Positions 7,423 to 18,360 of a DNA stretch of 64,000 bases are shown one piece after another. The notes beneath the pieces were generated by a model that worked only from the letters and a program-made list of their open reading frames with translations, had not been told where the DNA came from and ran no database searches. The stretch lies in assembly GCF_025336485.1 (NCBI RefSeq), contig NZ_JAODAB010000025.1, positions 1-64,000 on the forward strand, in the 5' to 3' direction. The position numbers were made by a program, and so were the translations under genes. Positions within the stretch are counted from its first letter, which is position 1. Every line of letters starts with the position of its first letter. Source of the stretch: Pseudomonas citri. Its GTDB lineage: Bacteria > Pseudomonadota > Gammaproteobacteria > Pseudomonadales > Pseudomonadaceae.

Positions 7423-9285
7423 TCAGTTTTCGACCTGCCGCAAGCGTTTGTACAAGGTGTTGCGGCTGACGCCGAGCCGTCGCGCCAGGTGTGAAATATT
7501 CCCGCCCACGGCCTGTAACTGACGGTTCAAGTCCTCGACGTCGTTCAAGTCCACCGTCAACGGTTCCGGGGTTTCCACCGGTTCCATCTCCAGGTCGACG
7601 AAGAAGTCATCCGGCAGGTGTTCCGGGCGGATCGGTTGTTCCTCGGCCATCGCCAGGGCCACTTGCAACACGCTGCTGACTTGGCGCAGGTTGCCTGGCC
7701 ATGGATGGCGCTCGAACAATTCCATCACTTCGCGGCTCAGGCCGGCCCATTGCGTGGGTTCGCGGTGGTGTTCCCACAGGCGTTTGAACAGGGCCTGTTT
7801 GTCGCTGCGTTCGCGCAGGGGCGGCAGTTCCAGGGTCAGGCCGCCGATGCGGTAGTACAGGTCTTCGCGGAACCGGCCCAGTTGTACTTGTTCGCGCAGC
7901 GAGCGGTTGGTGGCGGAGATGATGCGGATATCCACCGGGAACAGTTCGGCGCTGCCCACCGGTTGCACGCAACGCTCCTGCAAGACCCGTAGCAGGCGGG
8001 CCTGGGTCGGCAGGGGCATGTCGCCGATTTCGTCGAGGAACAGCGTGCCACGATCCGCTTTGCGGATCAGGCCGATGCTGCCTTTCTGATTGGCGCCGGT
8101 GAAGGCGCCTTTTTCATAGCCGAACAATTCCGATTCCACCAACTCAGCGGGAATGGCCGCGCAGTTGACCGCAATGAACGGCTGCTTGCAGCGCGAACTG
8201 GCCTGGTGCAGCGCTTTGACGAACACTTCCTTGCCCACGCCGGTTTCGCCGTGGATCAGCAGCGGAATGTCCTTTTCCAGCAAACGCTCGGCCTGGCGCA
8301 CGGCTTTTTCCACCCGGTTGTCGCCAAAGTGCAGGGAGTTGAGGCTGATGATATCGCCGGCCGGGGCAGACGCAGACGCAGGGGCAGGTGCGGGCGTTGG
8401 TTCGGTGAACAGACGGGGCTTGATCGACACCTGTTTCGGCCGCTTGAGCAGGCATTGAAAACGGTTTCGCCCGGCCGCTTGCAGGGAGAACGGCAGGCCG
8501 TCGGGCTGGTTGAGCAGTTCCATCAACGAGACCTTGAACAGGCTTTCGATGCTGACCCGCGACAGGCTCAGGCCCAGCAGGTTGTCGGCCCGGCGATTGG
8601 CGGAAAGCACCTGGCCGCTCTCGTCGAAAATCAGCAGCCCGGCCCATTGGCTGTCGAGGTTGTTCAAGCCGGTGTTGAAGGTCAGCTGGAAGTGTTCGCC
8701 GCGGAACAGGTTGAGGATCAACCGGTTCTCCACGGTCTGGCTCATCATCTTGACCATGCCCAGGGTATGGGAGGGGGGCAGGTAGCTGTCGCTGGACACG
8801 TCCAGCACGGCGATGACCTTGCGCTCGGCGTCGAAGATCGGCGCGGCGGAGCCGGTCATGAAACGGTTGGCCTTGAGGAAGTGTTCGTCATGCTCGATGT
8901 GCACCGCCTGCTCACAGGCCAGCGCGGTGCCGATGGCGTTGGTGCCGGTGCAGCGCTCCATCCAGCTCGCCCCGGCGCTGAAGCCGTGGGCCAGTTTCGG
9001 TTCGATGAAGCGCTGGGTGCCCCAGGAGGTCAGTACCTGGCCCTGGTTATCGGCCAGCATGATCAGGCAATTGGAGTTGCTGAGGATGTTCTCATAGTAC
9101 GGCAACACTTCCTGGTGGGTGGTCTGCACCAGCGAATGCTGGCTCTCCAGCAACTGGGCGATGCCCTCGGCGGGTAATTGGTCGAAAGCGGGCACGCTCT
9201 GATGGTTCAGGCCAAAGGCGCGGCAGCGAGACCAGGAGGCCTGGATGATGGCGTCGTGGGACAAGGCAGGAGCTGGTGCGGCCAT
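7423..9285 (-). CDS. Sigma-54-dependent activator, AcoR type
   Basis: A 620-residue enhancer-binding protein. N-terminal GAF-like sensor (about 60-205), a PAS-like segment (about 215-290), a Pro/Ala linker near residue 300 (TPAPAPASASAPAG), then the AAA+ domain (about 320-555) with Walker A GETGVGKE near 348, the sigma-54 contact loop GAFTGA near 395 and Walker B LFLDEIGD. The C-terminus is a Fis-type HTH (GGNISHLARRLGVSRNTLYK). The order matches AcoR-type regulators. It is divergent from an ABC importer operon that has a -24/-12 promoter and a cluster of TGTTCA repeats upstream, so it is the obvious candidate activator. The effector may be the imported substrate or a product of it. Confidence 0.92.
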   Translation of the reverse strand: MAAPAPALSHDAIIQASWSRCRAFGLNHQSVPAFDQLPAEGIAQLLESQHSLVQTTHQEVLPYYENILSNSNCLIMLADNQGQVLTSWGTQRFIEPKLAHGFSAGASWMERCTGTNAIGTALACEQAVHIEHDEHFLKANRFMTGSAAPIFDAERKVIAVLDVSSDSYLPPSHTLGMVKMMSQTVENRLILNLFRGEHFQLTFNTGLNNLDSQWAGLLIFDESGQVLSANRRADNLLGLSLSRVSIESLFKVSLMELLNQPDGLPFSLQAAGRNRFQCLLKRPKQVSIKPRLFTEPTPAPAPASASAPAGDIISLNSLHFGDNRVEKAVRQAERLLEKDIPLLIHGETGVGKEVFVKALHQASSRCKQPFIAVNCAAIPAELVESELFGYEKGAFTGANQKGSIGLIRKADRGTLFLDEIGDMPLPTQARLLRVLQERCVQPVGSAELFPVDIRIISATNRSLREQVQLGRFREDLYYRIGGLTLELPPLRERSDKQALFKRLWEHHREPTQWAGLSREVMELFERHPWPGNLRQVSSVLQVALAMAEEQPIRPEHLPDDFFVDLEMEPVETPEPLTVDLNDVEDLNRQLQAVGGNISHLARRLGVSRNTLYKRLRQVEN

Positions 9286-9384
9286 GGGGCTCTCTCGCAG
9301 AAGCTGTTTTTATTGTTGTGGTGAGTTTCGCACAGACTCCTTGTGCCGGGGCTGCTCCAGTCCAGGAAAATGCTCATTCATTGT

Positions 9385-9463
9385 TGTTCAGAATTGTTCA
9401 TTGTCAATCGGCGAATTGTTCAGTTGTTCAATCATGCCTGTTCACTTGTGTTCATCCGTGAAC
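9385..9463 (+). promoter_or_regulatory. Array of six TGTTCA repeats, probable activator binding sites
   Basis: TGTTCA occurs in direct orientation at 9385, 9395, 9417, 9425, 9439 and 9449, followed by an inverted TGAAC at 9459. Start-to-start spacings are 10, 22, 8, 14 and 10 bp. The array ends about 55 bp before the -24 element, a usual distance for sigma-54 enhancer sites, and is 100-180 bp from the regulator start, so it could also govern the regulator itself. The density is far above chance for a hexamer. Confidence 0.65.
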
Positions 9464-9518
9464 GCATTTTTCCTACGGAAATCATTAAAGCCCAATAAAT
9501 TCAGCGTGTTGAAGATTC

Positions 9519-9534
9519 TGGCACGCCTTTCGCT
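9519..9534 (+). promoter_or_regulatory. Sigma-54 (-24/-12) promoter of the ABC importer operon
   Basis: TGGCAC-N5-TCGCT: the GG at 9520-9521 and the GC at 9532-9533 are 12 bp apart, the invariant sigma-54 spacing. Only one base of the -12 TTGCT core deviates. Transcription would start near 9545, 34 bp ahead of the first ATG at 9579. Confidence 0.75.
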
Positions 9535-9578
9535 TTTAAGCTTCGGTCGCTTGACTCCAAAAATAAAAAGGCCGAGCC

Positions 9579-10672
9579 ATGTCATTAACGCTTGAGCACA
9601 TCTGTCGCACCGTCGAGGGCCAGCCCTGGATCGACGATGCGAACCTGAGTTTCGAACCCGGATCCTTCAATGTCCTGCTGGGCCGTACCCTGTCCGGCAA
9701 GACCAGTCTCATGCGGCTGATGGCCGGCCTGGACAAACCCGACAGCGGTCGCGTCCTGATGAACGGCGTCGACGTGACCAAGCGCCCGGTGCGGCTGCGC
9801 AACGTGTCGATGGTCTATCAGCAGTTCATCAATTACCCGACCATGACCGTCTTCGAGAACATTGCCTCGCCCCTGCGCCAGGCCGGTGTGTCGAACGAGA
9901 TCATCCAGGACAAGGTCCTGCAGACCGCCCGCATGCTGCGGATCGAAAAATTCCTCAAGCGCTATCCCCTGGAACTGTCCGGCGGCCAGCAGCAGCGCAC
10001 GGCCATGGCCCGGGCGCTGGTCAAGGACGCCGAGCTGATCCTGTTCGACGAGCCCCTGGTGAACCTGGACTATAAGCTGCGCGAAGAACTGCGCCAGGAA
10101 ATGCGGGAACTGTTCCAGGCCCGCCACACCATCGCCGTGTACGCCACCACCGAGCCCAACGAAGCCCTGGCCCTGGGTGGTACTACGACGATTCTTCACG
10201 AGGGTCGGGTGATCCAGAGCGGCAAATCGTCCTCGGTGTATCACCAGCCGCAAACCGTGCTGGCCGCCGAGCTGTTTTCCGAGCCACCGATCAACCTGAT
10301 GCCCGGGCGCATCGCCGGCAACGAAGTGAGTTTCGCCAATTTCGTGCACTTCCCGCTGAACGTCGACCTGCGGCCAGTGGGCGAGGGAGAGTTCCGTTTC
10401 GGCGTGCGTCCCAGCCACATCTCCCTGGTGCCGAGCAACGACGACGACCTGGAACTGGCGGTGACCGTCGAGGTCGCCGAGATCAGCGGTTCGGAAACGT
10501 TCCTGCATGTGCGCAACGAACATTTCCTGTTGGTGCTGCATTTGCCCGGCGTGCATGAGTACGACGTCGATGCGCCGATCCGCATCTACATCCCGACCCA
10601 CAAACTGTTTGTCTTCGATGCCCAGGGCAAGTTGGTCCAGGCACCGGGCCAGCGTATCGCGAGGGTTGCCTG

Positions 10673-10673
<1 letters not shown>
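9579..10673 (+). CDS. glpS: ABC importer ATPase 1 (GlpS-type)
   Basis: A 364-residue MalK-type ATPase, first gene of a six-gene importer operon whose order (two ATPases, two permeases, DUF2160 protein, binding protein) matches the glycerol importer GlpSTPQUV described in Rhizobium. Walker A is GRTLSGKTS, the signature LSGGQQQR begins near residue 133, Walker B is LILFDEP; the C-terminal third is a TOBE regulatory region. The switch-loop histidine, normally in YVTHD, is replaced: the segment reads YATTEP with Thr near 191. The partner ATPase has the opposite defect. ATG at 9579 follows AAAAAGG. It overlaps the next gene by one base. Confidence 0.88.
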
Positions 10674-12645
<1,972 letters not shown>

Positions 12646-12655
12646 GGCCCGCCCA

Positions 12656-13456
12656 ATGAACAAGAGAAAGCTGATCCCGTTGCTGATCTACATCCTGTTC
12701 CTGCTGGTGCCCATCTACTGGCTGCTGAACATGTCGTTCAAGAGCAACACCGAGATCCTCGGCAGCCTGACCCTGTGGCCCCAGGACTTCACCTTCCACA
12801 ACTACAAGGTGATCTTCACCGACCCGAGCTGGTACAGCGGTTACCTCAACTCGCTGTACTACGTGAGCCTGAACACGGTGATTTCCTTGGGCGTCGCGCT
12901 GCCGGCGGCCTATGCGTTCTCGCGCTATCGGTTCCTGGGGGACAAGCATCTGTTTTTCTGGTTGCTGACCAACCGCATGGCGCCGCCGGCGGTGTTCCTG
13001 TTGCCATTCTTCCAGTTGTATTCGTCCATCGGGTTGTTCGACACCCACATCGCGGTGGCCCTGGCTCACTGCCTGTTCAATGTGCCGCTGGCGGTGTGGA
13101 TCCTCGAAGGCTTCATGTCCGGGGTACCGAAAGAAATCGACGAGACCGCCTACATTGACGGCTACAGTTTCCCCAAGTTCTTCGCCAGGATCTTCATCCC
13201 GTTGATCGGCTCCGGCATCGGCGTCACGGCCTTTTTCTGCTTCATGTTTTCCTGGGTCGAATTGCTGCTGGCCCGCACGCTGACCTCGGTGAATGCCAAG
13301 CCGATCGCGGCGGTCATGACCCGCACGGTGTCGGCGTCCGGTATCGACTGGGGCGTGCTGGCGGCGGCGGGGGTGTTGACCATCCTGCCGGGCATGCTGG
13401 TGATCTGGTTCGTTCGCAACCACGTGGCCAAGGGCTTTGCCCTGGGCCGGGTCTGA
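12656..13456 (+). CDS. glpQ: ABC importer permease 2 (GlpQ-type)
   Basis: A 266-residue permease of the MalG/UgpE class with six helices; the first begins at residue 6. The EAA loop reads KEIDETAYIDGYSFPKFF (about 161-178). It starts 10 bp after the first permease stop and ends 8 bp before the DUF2160 gene. The name follows the rhizobial importer; it is not the glycerophosphodiester phosphodiesterase also called GlpQ. Confidence 0.87.
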   Translation: MNKRKLIPLLIYILFLLVPIYWLLNMSFKSNTEILGSLTLWPQDFTFHNYKVIFTDPSWYSGYLNSLYYVSLNTVISLGVALPAAYAFSRYRFLGDKHLFFWLLTNRMAPPAVFLLPFFQLYSSIGLFDTHIAVALAHCLFNVPLAVWILEGFMSGVPKEIDETAYIDGYSFPKFFARIFIPLIGSGIGVTAFFCFMFSWVELLLARTLTSVNAKPIAAVMTRTVSASGIDWGVLAAAGVLTILPGMLVIWFVRNHVAKGFALGRV

Positions 13457-13463
13457 GGAGTCG

Positions 13464-13739
13464 ATGATGGAATGGATGAACTGGACCGTCCCCACGGCGG
13501 CCTTCTTTGGCGTCATCGCCTTGCTGCTGGCAGGCATGACCACGTGGGAATTGCGTTCGCCGAGCGTCCCTCGGCGCGGTTTCCTGCCGATTGCCACCAC
13601 CCGTGGCGATCGGTTGTTTATCGGTCTTCTCGGTAGCGCCTACCTGCATCTGCTGGTGATCGGCGCCACCGACTGGAGCATCTGGATAGCGTTCGCGTTG
13701 TCCTGGGTGTGGCTGTTGGCAGTGATGCGGTGGGGCTAG
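13464..13739 (+). CDS. glpU: DUF2160 small membrane protein (GlpU-type)
   Basis: A 91-residue protein with about three hydrophobic segments (residues 8-25, 50-65, 70-88). The DUF2160 family is encoded almost only within GlpSTPQUV-type importer operons; GlpU's role in transport is not defined. GAGGAG at 13455-13460 serves the closely spaced ATG codons at 13464, 13467 and 13476; the first is annotated but 13467 has the better spacing. Confidence 0.8.
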   Translation: MMEWMNWTVPTAAFFGVIALLLAGMTTWELRSPSVPRRGFLPIATTRGDRLFIGLLGSAYLHLLVIGATDWSIWIAFALSWVWLLAVMRWG

Positions 13740-13789
13740 TCGCGACAGACGATCGACGCTCAGCTCTTAAATCCAAACAGGAGGTCTCT

Positions 13790-15532
13790 ATGTTCGATAA
13801 AAACAATAAGCTGCGACATAGCGTTTCATTGGCAGCCATGCTGGCACTCAGCGGGCTGAGTGCTGCGGCCTGGGCCGACGCCTATGAAGACGCCGCTAAA
13901 AAATGGATCGGCAGTGAATTCAAGCCGTCAACCCTGACAGCCGAGCAGCAGCTCGAAGAACTCAAGTGGTTCATCAAGGCGTCCGAGCCGTTTCGCGGGA
14001 TGAAAATCAACGTGGTGTCGGAAACCATCGCCACCCACGAATATGAATCCAAGGTGCTGGCCAAGGCCTTCAGTGAAATCACCGGGATCCAGCTGACCCA
14101 CGACCTGCTGCAGGAAGGCGACGTGGTGGAGAAGCTGCAGACCCAGATGCAGTCGGACAAGAATATCTACGACGGCTGGGTCAACGATTCGGACCTGATC
14201 GGCACGCACTTTCGCTATGGCAAGACCGAAGCGATCACCGACCTGATGGCCAACGAGGGCAAGAATTTCACCTCGCCGACCTTGGACCTGAAGGACTTCA
14301 TTGGCACGTCGTTCACCACCGCGCCGGACGGCAAGCTTTATCAGTTGCCCGACCAGCAGTTCGCCAACCTCTACTGGTTCCGCGCCGACTGGTTCGAGCG
14401 GCCGGAGCTGAAGGCCAAGTTCAAGGAAAAATATGGCTACGAGCTGGGCGTACCGGTGAACTGGTCGGCCTATGAAGACATCGCCAAGTTCTTCTCCGAG
14501 GACGTCAAGGAGATCGACGGCAAGCGCGTCTACGGCCACATGGACTACGGCAAGAAAGACCCGTCCCTGGGCTGGCGTTTCACCGATGCCTGGTTCTCCA
14601 TGGCTGGTGGTGGCGACAAGGGCCTGCCCAACGGCTTGCCGGTGGATGAATGGGGCATTCGCGTCGAGGATTGCCATCCGGTCGGTTCCAGCGTGACCCG
14701 CGGCGGCGACACCAACGGTCCTGCGGCCGTGTTCGCCACCACCAAATATGTGGACTGGATGAAGAAGTACGCGCCACCGGAAGCGGCGGGCATGACCTTC
14801 TCCGAATCCGGCCCGGTGCCGGCCCAAGGCAACATCGCCCAGCAGATTTTCTGGTACACCGCCTTCACCGCTGACATGACCAAGCCGGGCTTGCCCGTGG
14901 TGAACGCCGATGGCACGCCGAAATGGCGGATGGCGCCTTCGCCGCGCGGTCCGTATTGGGAAGAAGGCATGAAGCTGGGGTATCAGGACGTAGGGTCCTG
15001 GACTTTCATGAAGTCCACGCCTGAGAAGCAGAAACTCGCCGCCTGGCTCTATGCCCAGTTCGTGACGTCGAAAACCGTGTCGCTGAAGAAAACCATCGTT
15101 GGCCTGACGCCGATTCGCGAGTCGGACATCAACTCGCAGGCGCTGACCGACCTGGCGCCGAAGCTGGGTGGCCTGGTGGAGTTCTATCGCAGCCCGGCCC
15201 GCGTGCAATGGACCCCGACCGGGACCAACGTGCCGGACTATCCACGTCTCGCGCAACTGTGGTGGAGCCACATCGCCGAAGCTGCCAGCGGCGAGAAGAC
15301 TCCGCAACAGGCACTCGACGGCCTGGCCAAGGATCAGGACGCGATCATGACCCGTCTGGAACGCTCCAAGGCCCAAGCCACCTGCGCGCCGAAAATGAAC
15401 CCCGAGCGCGACGCGCAATACTGGTTCGACCAACCGGGTGCACCGAAGCCGAAACTGGCGAACGAGAAACCGAAAGGCGAAACCGTGAGCTACGCCGAGC
15501 TGCTGAAATCCTGGGAGGCAGCCCGCAAGTAA
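13790..15532 (+). CDS. glpV: ABC importer substrate-binding protein (GlpV-type)
   Basis: A 580-residue periplasmic binding protein, last gene of the importer operon. A signal peptide spans about residues 1-28 (LAAMLALSGLSAAAWA, cleavage before DAYEDAAK). The mature part is a long extracellular solute-binding protein family 1 sequence. A strong AGGAGGT ends 6 bp before ATG 13790, stronger than any other ribosome-binding site in this operon, in keeping with the excess of binding protein over membrane components in such systems. Related rhizobial proteins bind glycerol; the substrate here could be another small polyol. Followed by a terminator at 15552-15573. Confidence 0.88.
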   Translation: MFDKNNKLRHSVSLAAMLALSGLSAAAWADAYEDAAKKWIGSEFKPSTLTAEQQLEELKWFIKASEPFRGMKINVVSETIATHEYESKVLAKAFSEITGIQLTHDLLQEGDVVEKLQTQMQSDKNIYDGWVNDSDLIGTHFRYGKTEAITDLMANEGKNFTSPTLDLKDFIGTSFTTAPDGKLYQLPDQQFANLYWFRADWFERPELKAKFKEKYGYELGVPVNWSAYEDIAKFFSEDVKEIDGKRVYGHMDYGKKDPSLGWRFTDAWFSMAGGGDKGLPNGLPVDEWGIRVEDCHPVGSSVTRGGDTNGPAAVFATTKYVDWMKKYAPPEAAGMTFSESGPVPAQGNIAQQIFWYTAFTADMTKPGLPVVNADGTPKWRMAPSPRGPYWEEGMKLGYQDVGSWTFMKSTPEKQKLAAWLYAQFVTSKTVSLKKTIVGLTPIRESDINSQALTDLAPKLGGLVEFYRSPARVQWTPTGTNVPDYPRLAQLWWSHIAEAASGEKTPQQALDGLAKDQDAIMTRLERSKAQATCAPKMNPERDAQYWFDQPGAPKPKLANEKPKGETVSYAELLKSWEAARK

Positions 15533-15551
15533 GCATCCCCTGCAATAAAAA

Positions 15552-15573
15552 AACGGCACCGAAAGGTGCCGTT
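15552..15573 (+). terminator. Terminator of the ABC importer operon
   Basis: AACGGCACC and GGTGCCGTT form a perfect 9-bp stem capped by a GAAA tetraloop, 20 bp after the binding-protein stop. The tract before it is A-rich and the T-run after it is imperfect (CATGTTT). Confidence 0.85.
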
Positions 15574-15718
15574 CATGTTTCTAGGGCGGCTTTGCACAAC
15601 CAGGCCAGCGAGTGCCGCTTCAGGTGAGAAATGAGGGTAAAAGCATCGAGGTGATTCGCTGTTCGAGGCAAAAAGCGTTTTAGCGGATTTGGTAATGGGA
15701 TTACGGCTTGCCCTGAGC

Positions 15719-16027
15719 CTAAATCGTTGTGGGGTTCGAGACGTGACCGGGCTGCGCACATAGATCTATGCCTAATGCATGTAGCACCTTGAGTACAGTA
15801 TCGAAACGTGGTTTCGCACCGGGAGCAAACGCTTTGTAAAGGCTTTCGCGACCCATGCCGGAGTCTTTGGCAATCTGTGCCATGCCTCTTGCTTTGGCAA
15901 CGTAGCCAATGGCTCGCAAAAACTCTTCGTTATCACCGTCCGCCAATACTTGGGAAAGGTATTCGCTGATGGCTTCATCGCTGTCAAGCAATGTTGCCAG
16001 ATCGAATGCAATCAGGGTCTGGCTCAT
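15719..16027 (-). CDS. Antitoxin, HI1420 family addiction module
   Basis: A 102-residue DNA-binding antitoxin of the family called putative addiction module antidote (HI1420 type). The N-terminal half includes ISEYLSQVLADGDNEEFLRAIG; the HTH follows (MAQIAKDSGMGRESLYKAF, about 49-67), ending with a KPRFDTVLKVLHALGI helix. It starts inside the toxin's stop (ATGA overlap) behind AAGGAGG, so it is translated second from a toxin-first operon, the order typical of this family. It probably binds the toxin and represses the operon through the palindrome at 16330-16351. Confidence 0.88.
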   Translation of the reverse strand: MSQTLIAFDLATLLDSDEAISEYLSQVLADGDNEEFLRAIGYVAKARGMAQIAKDSGMGRESLYKAFAPGAKPRFDTVLKVLHALGIDLCAQPGHVSNPTTI

Positions 16028-16323
16028 ACCTGTACCTCCTTCGCCATTTTTTTTGCTCGTCTGATATCCACTGCTTGAGATGATTTATTCCCTCCCGCCA
16101 GCAAGACGATAATCACGCCTTTACGTTGGGTGAAGTAAATACGATAACCGGCGCCGATATCCACACGCATTTCCGAGATGCCTTCGCCTAACGTCTTGAA
16201 GTCACCCAAGTTGCCCGTTGAGGCACGATCAATACGACGTGCGATTGCAATTTTAGCTCGCAAGTCACGGACTGAAGCATGCCATTGAAGGAACGTTGAC
16301 GTCTGCTGGATAAGATAATTCAT
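16024..16323 (-). CDS. RelE/ParE-family toxin, HI1419 type
   Basis: A 99-residue toxin of the RelE/ParE superfamily subgroup that pairs with HI1420-type antitoxins. Family segments are present: FLQWHASVRDLRAKIAIARRI, a GDFKTLGEGISEMRVDIGAGYRIYF core and a C-terminal LLAGGNKSSQAVDIRRAKKMA. RelE members cleave mRNA on ribosomes and ParE members poison gyrase; which applies here cannot be told. ATG at 16323 is chosen as the conventional family start (MNYLIQ); no clear Shine-Dalgarno precedes it, and a palindrome lies directly upstream. Confidence 0.88.
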   Translation of the reverse strand: MNYLIQQTSTFLQWHASVRDLRAKIAIARRIDRASTGNLGDFKTLGEGISEMRVDIGAGYRIYFTQRKGVIIVLLAGGNKSSQAVDIRRAKKMAKEVQV

Positions 16324-16329
16324 TTGAGA

Positions 16330-16351
16330 AATGTATCCAAATAGATACATT
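16330..16351 (-). promoter_or_regulatory. Palindromic operator of the toxin-antitoxin operon
   Basis: AATGTATC-N6-GATACATT, a perfect 8-bp inverted repeat ending 6 bp before the toxin ATG. The position and symmetry fit an autoregulatory operator for the antitoxin. In mRNA the same arms would form a hairpin just ahead of the start codon. Confidence 0.65.
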
Positions 16352-16410
16352 CTGATCAAGCATAGAGCCTCGGGCTTTGCTTGTCCTGATGTAACCGCCA
16401 TCCCCACGAA

Positions 16411-17205
16411 TCAATGCACATCCCCATACTCAGACAACCCCACCCCCCGCACCTCCCGGCTATAGGCCACCTTGGGCACGCCCTCCAGGCGTTTTTGCAG
16501 CACTTGGGTCAGGGAGTTGCCCGGCGGCAGGCTGGCGTCGCCGAAGTCGTCGTCCAGGTCCAGCGGATGGACGATCACTTCAAGCGAGCCACGGGGTGGC
16601 GGTGCGGCGTGGTCCAGGTCGGCGGGGGTGCAGATGTAGTCGGCCGTCGCGCCGCAGAGGCTGCGCAAGCGGTGGTTGAACAGGGTCTTGAAGACGCGCT
16701 TGGGCAGCGTCAGGTTCGCTCCCAGGTTACGCGCCAGTCGGATGGGCACGCCATGGCGGGCGGCGAAGCGCGCGACGATTTCGCCGACGGGCCAGATGTT
16801 GTGCACGTGCTGGTGGGAGTCGAGGTGGCTGGGGCGCAGGCCATGGTCCAGGCTGTGTTGCCATTGGGCTCGCAACTCCTCTTCCACGGCGGCGATGTCC
16901 TGCGGGCCCAGGCGCAGGCAATAGCGGGAAAGGTTCAGGTCGAATTCGCCATTGGCGTTGCAGAACGTCCGGCGCGAGGCAATTGCCTGGCCCAAGGGCG
17001 AACCGTAACTGAGGTTGAAGTGCAGGCCGATGCGTCCGTTGAGCAACGGTTGGCGGGCCAGTTCGCAGGCCTGTTCGAAGCCTGGCATGTTGGCCATGGC
17101 CGTGGCGGAACTGATCACACCGGCCTCAAAGGCCCGCAGGATGAGTGCGTTTTCGCTGAGGCTGAGCCCGAAGTCGTCAGCGTTGATGATCACTCGATGG
17201 GGCAT
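16411..17205 (-). CDS. ChbG/HpnK-family carbohydrate deacetylase
   Basis: A 264-residue YdjC-type deacetylase. Metal-site motifs are intact: INADDFG at residues 7-13 and HLDSHQHVH near 120. Relatives remove N- or O-acetyl groups from chitooligosaccharides or from hopanoid GlcNAc (HpnK). As the last gene of the exopolysaccharide operon it may act on a sugar intermediate of the polymer. ATG at 17205, preceded by AGGAG, is used; a longer in-frame reading up to 17313 would lie inside the preceding gene in another frame. The gene overlaps the acyltransferase gene by 29 bp. Confidence 0.85.
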   Translation of the reverse strand: MPHRVIINADDFGLSLSENALILRAFEAGVISSATAMANMPGFEQACELARQPLLNGRIGLHFNLSYGSPLGQAIASRRTFCNANGEFDLNLSRYCLRLGPQDIAAVEEELRAQWQHSLDHGLRPSHLDSHQHVHNIWPVGEIVARFAARHGVPIRLARNLGANLTLPKRVFKTLFNHRLRSLCGATADYICTPADLDHAAPPPRGSLEVIVHPLDLDDDFGDASLPPGNSLTQVLQKRLEGVPKVAYSREVRGVGLSEYGDVH

Positions 17206-18355
17206 GCACGTTCTCCTGGCGCTGTTGGGCCGGCGATGGGGCTGTTGCGGCGGCTTGTCCGCCCGGGCGCTTGCGCAGCCAGGGCTTGAGGCTTTTCCAT
17301 AGCCGCAGGACACCTCCCAGGATCAGGCCACCAGGCTGCCAGGAGTAAAAGCTCCAGCGCCAGTGTTCCAGTTGACCGGTCATGCGTTCATGCAATTGAT
17401 GGCTGGAGTTTTCCAGGCTGACCCGTGAAGCATCGACCCAGTGCCAGTTATCGTCCAGCCCCCAGCGAATCCACTCCTCGAGCAAGACCCGACCACTGCC
17501 CAGGTCGGCATGTTCCGGCAGGAACGCCAGGTTGTAATCGTATAGCCGTCCTTGATCCAGCAAGCCTAGGCGATAACTGATGCAGCGTCCCTCCAGCTCC
17601 AGCATCACGACCCGCACCAGGCCTTCGGCGGCGAGGGCGGTGAAGGCATGGTTGATCCACTGCTGATGCCTGGGCTCGGAGAAGATGCCGACACCTTTCT
17701 CGCCCTTCCAGCTGGCCGCTTCGACAGCGGCCAGGTCCCGTAGCAAGGGTCCCATGCTGATGGCATCGGGCGTCACCCGGCGGATCTCGGCCCCGCAGGC
17801 GGCAATGCGCTTGCGGGCCCGGCGCAGCTTGTAGCGAGGGGCGCCGGGGATTTCCTGGCGATCACTGTCACTGATCAGATGCACCGGTACCCGGCAGCTC
17901 AGTCGCCGTTCGCCGGTGGAACTCAACGCCATCCAGCTGCTGAGCACGCTTTGTTCGCCGACCGGCTCGGACACTTCATTCAATTGAAGCAGTGCGTGGG
18001 GCAGGTGTTGGCGAATCTGCATCAGCGCCTGGCCCATGCCCGTCGCGTCCAGGCGGGCCAGCACCGCGATGCGGTCGGTTAACGGATAACCCAGATGGCG
18101 CAACACCCGAAAGCGCAGGCCGCCGATGCGCTCGCGCGTCGAGACCAGCGGCAGGCACAGGCACAAGTCCTGGTCCTGCCAGCCGAGCAGCACGTTCAAC
18201 TGTTGGTCAGGCAGCAAGGCGAACTGCGCCGCTTGCAACCAGGCCAGGCTATTGAACGGCGTGGTGTCGGCCACCTGGGCGCACAGCTGCTCATAAGCGC
18301 TCGTGGGAAAATCCGCAGCGCCCAGGGAGGTGCACCATTGGAACCGGATCGCCAT
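17177..18355 (-). CDS. FemAB/BioF2-like acyltransferase (CelD-type)
   Basis: A 392-residue cytoplasmic protein with a BioF2-like GNAT domain (about 150-310), including a GVGIFSEPRHQQWINH segment and an RLGLLDQGRLYDYNLAF strand typical of that family. Such proteins sit in many polysaccharide loci (CelD of cellulose synthesis is one name used) and are thought to transfer acyl or aminoacyl groups. The C-terminus is basic and proline/alanine rich. It starts 5 bp after the preceding gene's stop. Activity on the polymer precursor is an inference from position. Confidence 0.75.
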   Translation of the reverse strand: MAIRFQWCTSLGAADFPTSAYEQLCAQVADTTPFNSLAWLQAAQFALLPDQQLNVLLGWQDQDLCLCLPLVSTRERIGGLRFRVLRHLGYPLTDRIAVLARLDATGMGQALMQIRQHLPHALLQLNEVSEPVGEQSVLSSWMALSSTGERRLSCRVPVHLISDSDRQEIPGAPRYKLRRARKRIAACGAEIRRVTPDAISMGPLLRDLAAVEAASWKGEKGVGIFSEPRHQQWINHAFTALAAEGLVRVVMLELEGRCISYRLGLLDQGRLYDYNLAFLPEHADLGSGRVLLEEWIRWGLDDNWHWVDASRVSLENSSHQLHERMTGQLEHWRWSFYSWQPGGLILGGVLRLWKSLKPWLRKRPGGQAAATAPSPAQQRQENVHAPSSDHQR

Positions 18356-18360
18356 GGGCG

